DNA of 11,123 nucleotides from assembly GCA_958441075.1 (NCBI GenBank), contig CAUCBQ010000065.1, positions 1 to 11,123 on the forward strand. Reading direction: 5' to 3'. This DNA comes from an uncultured Clostridiaceae bacterium. GTDB lineage: Bacteria > Bacillota > Clostridia > Lachnospirales > Lachnospiraceae. The notes below the pieces were generated by a model that saw only the letters and a program-made list of their open reading frames with translations, made no database searches and was not told the origin of the DNA. The position numbers and the translations under genes are program-made. Below, piece by piece: positions 6,806 to 11,123 of this stretch (position 1 is its first letter; each line of letters opens with the position of its first letter).

Positions 6806-8476
6806 ATGGATCAGGGATTAAAAAGAAAAACACTGGTGATCGGTCACAGAAATCCGGATACGGATTCCATCTGCTCGGCCGTATGCTATGCAAATCTGAA
6901 ACGGGCAGTAACAGGAGAGGACTACATTCCTGCCAGAGCGGGCCATGTTAATGGAGAAACAGGTTTCGTGCTGGATTATTTTGGTGTGGAAGAGCCTGTG
7001 CTGGTGGAGGATGTGCGGACTCAGGTCCGCGATATTGAGATTCGAAAGACAAAGGGCGTTGCGGACAATATTTCCTTAAAGCGGGCCTGGAATATCATGC
7101 AGGAAAATAATGTAGTCACCATTCCGGCAGTGCGGGAGGACGGCACTTTGGAGGGACTGATTACGGTGGGTGATATTACAAAGACCTATATGAATATTTA
7201 TGACAGTAGTATTCTTTCCAAGGCCAATACCCAGTATTCCAATATTATTGAGACTCTGGAGGCAGACCTTGTGATCGGCAGTGCGGAGGCTTATTTTAAT
7301 CAGGGAAAGGTGCTGATTGCCGCAGCCAATCCGGATCTGATGGAGTTTTACATTGAACCCCATGATCTGGTGATTCTGGGAAACAGGTATGAATCCCAGC
7401 TGTGTGCCATTGAGATGGGGGCAGACTGCATCATTGTCTGTGAGGGAGCCGGAGTGTCCATGACCATCAAAAAGATTGCTCAGGAGAGAGGCTGTACGAT
7501 TATTGCAACAACCTATGATACCTATACGGCAGCCCGTCTGATTAACCAGAGCATGCCCATCAGCTACTTTATGACAAGAGAGCACCTGATTACCTTTGAG
7601 AGCGATGATTATATTGACGAGATTCGGGATGTGATGGCGAATAAGCGTCATCGCGATTTCCCGATTCTGGATAAGGACGGTCGTTATCTGGGTATGATTT
7701 CCCGCAGAAATCTGTTGGGAGCCAAAGGGAAGCGTGTAGTGCTGGTGGATCACAATGAAAAGAACCAGGCTGTAGCCGGAATTGAAAATGCAGAGATTCT
7801 GGAGATCATCGACCACCACAGACTGGGAACCATACAGACCATGTCGCCAGTATTTTTCCGCAATCAGCCCCTGGGCTGTACGGCTACCATTATTTACCAG
7901 ATGTATCAGGAGGCCGGGGTAAAGGTAGAACCCAAGATTGCGGGCCTGCTGTGCAGCGCCATCGTTTCCGATACCCTGCTGTTCCGCTCGCCTACCTGTA
8001 CGCCTATGGATGAGATGGCGGCCAGAGCTCTGGCAGATATTGCGGGAATTGAAATAGAAAAATACGCTATGGAAATGTTTGGCGCAGGAAGCAACCTGAA
8101 GGGAAAGAGCGATGAAGAGATCTTTTATCAGGATTTTAAGCGTTTTACTTCAGGAAAGATTGCCATCGGCGTAGGCCAGATCACCTCCCTCAACGGGGAG
8201 GAACTGGAGAGTATCCGCCCAAGGATTATCAATTACATGGAAAACGCCAGACAGGAAAACAGTCTGGATCTTGTATTTTTCATGCTGACGAATATTTTAA
8301 CGGAGTCCACGGATCTGGTCTGTGAAGGGAACGGAGCGCTGCAGCTGGCAGAAAAAGCCTTCCGCACGGAGCCTGAGGAGGATCAGGAGCATACAAACCC
8401 AATGGTGCGCCTGCCGGGAGTGGTATCCAGAAAAAAACAGCTGATTCCGGCGCTTATGCTGGCGGAACAGGAGTAA
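6806..8476 (+). CDS. ppaC: Manganese-dependent inorganic pyrophosphatase (family II, CBS-DRTGG type)
   Basis: A cytoplasmic DHH-superfamily enzyme hydrolysing pyrophosphate to two phosphates, using Mn2+ or Co2+. The ATG at 6806 is chosen over the in-frame ATG at 6764 because AGAGGG (6793-6798) is correctly spaced for it, and the protein then begins a few residues before the first motif; length 556. Domains: DHH part 1 with GHRNPDTDS (13-21); a regulatory insert with CBS1 (about 75-130), DRTGG (about 140-245) and CBS2 (about 255-305); DHH part 2 with VDHNE (314-318), DHH (336-338) and SDTLLFRSPT (388-397); and a C-terminal DHHA2 domain with SRKKQ (541-545). In characterised relatives the CBS pair binds adenine nucleotides (AMP/ADP inhibit, ATP activates) and DRTGG allows diadenosine polyphosphate activation. 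All visible metal and substrate motifs are intact. It heads a three-gene unit; an 18-bp gap follows. Upstream lies the long leader and repeat array. Confidence 0.95.
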   Translation: MDQGLKRKTLVIGHRNPDTDSICSAVCYANLKRAVTGEDYIPARAGHVNGETGFVLDYFGVEEPVLVEDVRTQVRDIEIRKTKGVADNISLKRAWNIMQENNVVTIPAVREDGTLEGLITVGDITKTYMNIYDSSILSKANTQYSNIIETLEADLVIGSAEAYFNQGKVLIAAANPDLMEFYIEPHDLVILGNRYESQLCAIEMGADCIIVCEGAGVSMTIKKIAQERGCTIIATTYDTYTAARLINQSMPISYFMTREHLITFESDDYIDEIRDVMANKRHRDFPILDKDGRYLGMISRRNLLGAKGKRVVLVDHNEKNQAVAGIENAEILEIIDHHRLGTIQTMSPVFFRNQPLGCTATIIYQMYQEAGVKVEPKIAGLLCSAIVSDTLLFRSPTCTPMDEMAARALADIAGIEIEKYAMEMFGAGSNLKGKSDEEIFYQDFKRFTSGKIAIGVGQITSLNGEELESIRPRIINYMENARQENSLDLVFFMLTNILTESTDLVCEGNGALQLAEKAFRTEPEEDQEHTNPMVRLPGVVSRKKQLIPALMLAEQE

Positions 8477-8494
8477 AGGAAAGGACGGTATTTT

Positions 8495-9076
8495 ATGAGC
8501 AAGGAATACTGGAAGCCGGGCAATATGCTTTATCCGGTTCCCGCTGTGATGGTGAGCTGTGCCAGAGAAGGAGAGACTCCCAATATTATTACTGTGGCCT
8601 GGGCAGGCACCATCTGTTCTGATCCTGCCATGGTATCCATATCTGTGCGTAAGGAGCGGTTTTCTCATGGAATTATCAGGGATACAGGGGAGTTTGTGAT
8701 CAATCTGATAAACCGCCCCCTGGTACGGGCTACGGACTACTGCGGCGTAAAATCCGGAAGAGATGTGGATAAGTTTAAGGAAACACGGCTGACGCCTCAG
8801 CCTTCCCGGTATATAAAGGCTCCCGGAATTGCAGAAAGCCCGGTAAATATCGAGTGCAGGGTTACTGAGGTGAAGGAGCTGGGAAGCCACGATTTGTTTC
8901 TGGCTCAGGTAATGGGAGTAACCATTGATAATCAGTACATGGATGCAAAAGGGAAATTTAACTTAAATTCTTCCGGTCTGGTGTCTTATTCCCATGGTGA
9001 ATATTTCGAGCTGGGAAAGAAGCTGGGAAGCTTTGGATATTCTGTGAAGAAGCCGGTGAAGAAGAAAAAACGCTAA
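8495..9076 (+). CDS. Flavin reductase-like FMN-binding protein
   Basis: A 193-residue protein of the flavin-reductase-like, FMN-binding split-barrel family (DIM6/NTAB, flavoredoxin-like). The N-terminal half shows the family pattern: a short entry strand with YPVPAVMVSCA, then PNIITVAWAGTICSDPAMVSISVRKERFSHGIIRDTGEFVINL, in which the Thr/Ser and small residues usually line the flavin phosphate and isoalloxazine pockets, then C83-G84 in a TDYCGVKSGRDVDKF segment typical of clostridial members. The substrate and electron donor cannot be read from sequence; members act as flavin reductases, flavoredoxins or electron carriers. The start follows AAGGACGG (8481-8488) and lies 18 bp after ppaC, so co-transcription is very likely. 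The C-terminus ends in a strongly basic KKPVKKKKR tail, which is unusual for the fold and might contact RNA, DNA or membrane; that is speculation. Confidence 0.85.
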   Translation: MSKEYWKPGNMLYPVPAVMVSCAREGETPNIITVAWAGTICSDPAMVSISVRKERFSHGIIRDTGEFVINLINRPLVRATDYCGVKSGRDVDKFKETRLTPQPSRYIKAPGIAESPVNIECRVTEVKELGSHDLFLAQVMGVTIDNQYMDAKGKFNLNSSGLVSYSHGEYFELGKKLGSFGYSVKKPVKKKKR

Positions 9077-9095
9077 CGACAGGAGGACCTACAGG

Positions 9096-9731
9096 ATGAA
9101 ACCCAATATTACCATGATTGGCATGCCGTCCTCAGGAAAAAGTACCATAGGCGTGCTGCTTGCAAAGCGTCTGGGCTTTTCATTTGTGGATGTGGATATA
9201 GTGATTCAGGAAAAGGAAGGACGCCTTTTAAAAGAAATTATCGAAGATGAGGGCATGGACGGTTTTTTAGAGGTGGAAAACCGGATCAATGCGGGGGTGG
9301 ATGTGCAGCTGTCTGTAATCGCACCCGGAGGAAGCGTGGTTTATGGTGAAGAGGCCATGAAGCACTTAAAGGAGATCAGCGAGGTGGTCTACTTAAAGAT
9401 GAGCTATGAGGAAATGGAGCGGCGCATCGGAAATGTGGTGGATCGGGGCGTTGCCTTAAAGCCGGGATTTACCCTGAGGGATCTCTATAATGAACGGGTG
9501 CCTCTGTATGAGAAGTATGCGGATATTGTGATTGATGAGGCAGGAAAGACGCCGGGAGAGACGGTGGATGAGCTTCGCCGGATCATCGAGGGGATGATGG
9601 ACCCGCAGATGATCCGCCTGCTGCTTGAGGAACAGAGGCGGAAAATGGATGAAAAAGACCGCAGATTAAAGGAGCAGGAAGAGGAGATAGCCTGTTTAAA
9701 GAGAGAACTTCAGGCGGCTCTGGGAAAATAA
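9096..9731 (+). CDS. Shikimate kinase-like P-loop kinase with coiled-coil tail
   Basis: A 211-residue NMP-kinase-fold protein closest in layout to shikimate kinase (AroK). Walker A is GMPSSGKST (9-17) and the DxD pair is VDVD (31-34). The segment GMDGFLEVE (53-61) aligns with the shikimate-kinase motif GE.GFR..E, but the conserved shikimate-binding Arg is Leu58. The usual ATGGG loop appears as APGGS (76-80). The RPLL-type lid is replaced by RGVALKPGFTLRDLY, while the later Arg of the R.PLYE motif is kept (R134, ERVPLYEKYAD). Beyond about residue 168 a charged heptad-like helix (LLLEEQRRKMDEKDRRLKEQ onward) extends past the usual ~170-residue kinase. The start is fixed by AGGAGG (9081-9086), 9 nt upstream, and it lies 19 bp after the flavin-reductase-like gene. 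Databases would probably name it shikimate kinase; the altered substrate residues make another small-molecule substrate or a non-catalytic role possible. Confidence 0.75.
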   Translation: MKPNITMIGMPSSGKSTIGVLLAKRLGFSFVDVDIVIQEKEGRLLKEIIEDEGMDGFLEVENRINAGVDVQLSVIAPGGSVVYGEEAMKHLKEISEVVYLKMSYEEMERRIGNVVDRGVALKPGFTLRDLYNERVPLYEKYADIVIDEAGKTPGETVDELRRIIEGMMDPQMIRLLLEEQRRKMDEKDRRLKEQEEEIACLKRELQAALGK

Positions 9732-9739
9732 TATAAAAG

Positions 9740-9801
9740 AAAACAGGCGGCAGACGCCGGACTTCCAGTGGGAAGGCTCCGGCAGTCTGCCGTCTGTTTT
9801 T
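9740..9801. terminator. Long bidirectional intrinsic terminator
   Basis: Nested complementary arms AAAACAG (9740-9746), CGGCAGAC (9748-9755) and GCCGGA (9756-9761) pair with TCCGGC (9778-9783), GTCTGCCG (9785-9792) and CTGTTTT (9794-9800), with single unpaired bases between arms. An inner CTTCC/GGAAG stem has an AGTG loop. Plus-strand transcripts end in TTTTT (9797-9801); minus-strand transcripts exit into a T-rich CTGTTTTCTTTT. It lies between two converging transcription units and should terminate both. Confidence 0.93.
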
Positions 9802-9813
9802 ACAGAATTTGCG

Positions 9814-10128
9814 TTACAGCATTTCCATATACCGGATCAGAAAGTGAAGTCCTGCAAAGCCTGCGGCAGTAAGCAGGGCTGCGATCACCAGAGAAATCCG
9901 CAGAAACACCCGTTTATAGTACAGATACGCCCGGGCAAACTGGGCCTTTGGGCTGTCCTCCGGTTCCTGGCAGGCAAGCTGTTTTAAGTACCTCCATCCA
10001 TAAAAGGGAATATTCATGTACATAAAGGCATAAAACCAGTCATCGGCACCGGCTGGCTTTTCCGGCAAAATGGAAAGAGAGGGCCGTTCTTTTGCTTTCG
10101 GTATGGAAGCTGTGTTATGCTTATTCAT
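9814..10128 (-). CDS. Small membrane protein coupled to the PBP gene
   Basis: A 104-residue protein I do not recognise. The ATG at 10128 is preferred over the in-frame ATG at 10149 because AGGAGG (10137-10142 on the minus strand) is spaced 8 nt from it. This start makes the gene overlap the preceding PBP reading frame by 8 bp in an ATGAATAA arrangement, which suggests translational coupling. The N-terminal 30 residues are polar and basic. An aromatic stretch WFYAFMYMNIPFYGWRYL (about 32-49) could be a membrane or interfacial helix. A clear transmembrane helix lies near the C-terminus (about 75-99, LRISLVIAALLTAAGFAGLHFLI). No catalytic motif is visible. Coupling to a peptidoglycan synthase suggests an accessory role in envelope growth, but this is inference from position only. 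Confidence 0.7.
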   Translation of the reverse strand: MNKHNTASIPKAKERPSLSILPEKPAGADDWFYAFMYMNIPFYGWRYLKQLACQEPEDSPKAQFARAYLYYKRVFLRISLVIAALLTAAGFAGLHFLIRYMEML

Positions 10129-11123
10129 CGCCCCGTCCTCCTGGTCCATAGTATTCCATATTGTTCCACTTAAATCGCTCCCGGCTTAAGGAAGAGCGGA
10201 GGCGTGCCTGATGGGACTGAATCTCCAGCCGGGCCTGCTGCTCTTTTTCCTCCTCTTTTTTTGCCTCCTGTTCCTGAAGCCTGTTCCACTCCTCCGCTGT
10301 TGGAAGGCCGGAAATCCGGCTGATGGCTGTCTGAAGCCGGCCGGACAGCGTCTCTGCCTCCGGATCTCCTGCAATCAGGGAAAGCTTATCAATGGCGTCA
10401 TTCACAAGAGTCTCTGCATCTTCTTTCTGATATTCCAGCTCCTCTACGGCTTCAAGAGCCAGCAGGAAGCTGTTCTTTTTTGTGGCTTTATCTTCCTCCA
10501 GCCGCTGCTTTTGCGCTTCCTTCGCCGCTTCCTCTCTTGCTTTTTCTTCCTCTGCGGCTTTTTGTTTTTCATAGCGCCGGATTTCCTCGTCCATCTGGCT
10601 GATGATGGAGGTAAAGTAGTCATATCTCTGTTCGGTTTTTTCCAGAAGCAGGGCCCTCTGTTCTCCGTCATCCAGCAGAGGAAGACGGGAGGTAATGGAA
10701 ACATACTCATCCTGTACGGTATAGGTGTCCTCAGCAGAACGGATTTCCCGGTTACAGAAGAGCTCAACTGCCTGAGTAAGCTCGTCGGAAAGAGCAGCCT
10801 GTTCCTTTTCGTGAAGGCTCTGCTGTGCCCGGAACTGGGCGGTGGTGCTGAAATAGTCCTCGATTCCATTTGTTTCATCCGCGCGCCGTTCTACGGTATC
10901 CGGCTGTTCCCAGTCGAGAGGAGAGAGGCCCTGATGGATCTGATCCATTACGTTTTTCCAGATTTTTCCCGCATAGGTGGCTCCGTAGATTCCGGGCATA
11001 TTCCGGGGAATATCGTAGCCTACCCAGACGGCGGCTGTATAGTAAGGGGTATAGCCGCAGAACCAGGTATCCTTGCTGCTGTTGGTGGTTCCGGTTTTTC
11101 CGGCGGCAGGCATATCATTTTCC
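10121..11123 (-). CDS. Class A penicillin-binding protein, C-terminal part (partial)
   Basis: The 3' end of a gene entering from the right edge; the reading frame is open through position 11122, so the Met at 11113 is internal rather than a start. The visible part contains the end of the transpeptidase domain: AAGKTGTT with the KTG(T) triad box (about 11087-11098), then TWFCGYTPYYTAAVWVGYD, the strand pattern typical of PBP1A-type peptidoglycan synthases outside the membrane. The glycosyltransferase domain and the SxxK and SxN boxes must lie beyond the window. After the transpeptidase comes an unusually long tail of about 265 residues, predicted helical and highly charged, with a Glu/Lys/Ala-rich coiled-coil-like run at about 10470-10600 and another at about 10190-10280, ending in YYGPGGRGDE. 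Such a tail should be extracellular. It may also be a distinct domain that I cannot name. It is translationally coupled to the small membrane protein downstream. Confidence 0.88.
   Translation of the reverse strand, partial: ENDMPAAGKTGTTNSSKDTWFCGYTPYYTAAVWVGYDIPRNMPGIYGATYAGKIWKNVMDQIHQGLSPLDWEQPDTVERRADETNGIEDYFSTTAQFRAQQSLHEKEQAALSDELTQAVELFCNREIRSAEDTYTVQDEYVSITSRLPLLDDGEQRALLLEKTEQRYDYFTSIISQMDEEIRRYEKQKAAEEEKAREEAAKEAQKQRLEEDKATKKNSFLLALEAVEELEYQKEDAETLVNDAIDKLSLIAGDPEAETLSGRLQTAISRISGLPTAEEWNRLQEQEAKKEEEKEQQARLEIQSHQARLRSSLSRERFKWNNMEYYGPGGRGDE

Noticed and set aside
7076..7819. 247-codon minus-strand open frame antisense to ppaC
   Set aside because: Entirely within the pyrophosphatase coding region, with low-complexity Ile/His/Asn-rich translation and no recognisable domain.

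Overview
The window looks like chromosomal DNA of a Gram-positive anaerobe of the Clostridia, most likely a gut Lachnospiraceae. The basis is strong AGGAGG-type ribosome binding sites, short intergenic gaps, a CBS/DRTGG-containing family II pyrophosphatase, a secreted cell-wall-binding-repeat protein and a class A PBP with a long tail. This placement is an inference from gene content and style, not from a marker gene. No tRNA, rRNA, IS element, phage gene or CRISPR array was seen.

Layout. (1) 62-4967 is an alpha-glucan module: glycogen/maltodextrin phosphorylase (glgP, minus strand), a divergent cupin/AraC-type regulator, and 4-alpha-glucanotransferase (malQ) with its own promoter. Together phosphorylase and glucanotransferase convert linear and short maltodextrins to glucose-1-phosphate and glucose; the AraC protein is the obvious candidate local regulator. 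(2) 5064-6494 encodes a secreted protein made of glucan/choline-binding-type aromatic repeats with no recognisable catalytic domain. (3) 6495-6805 is a 311-base non-coding region with unusual content: a good sigma-A-type promoter, a potentially branched RNA fold of three hairpins, and six imperfect 11-bp direct repeats just before the next gene. (4) 6806-9731 is a tightly spaced plus-strand unit: manganese-type inorganic pyrophosphatase (ppaC), an FMN-binding flavin-reductase-like protein, and a shikimate-kinase-like P-loop kinase that appears to lack the conserved shikimate-binding arginine. (5) A long bidirectional terminator (9740-9801) separates this unit from a converging minus-strand pair: the 3' end of a class A penicillin-binding protein running off the right edge, and a small membrane protein translationally coupled to it.

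The most interesting signal is the 11-bp-periodic repeat array in front of ppaC. Read on the minus strand every unit fits TTYAYA, the form of Firmicute PhoP (Pho-box) half-sites. A phosphate-responsive regulator acting on a phosphate-releasing enzyme would make sense, but other OmpR-family regulators such as WalR bind similar direct repeats. The second is the structured leader between the upstream promoter and that array, which I cannot assign to any riboswitch class I know.
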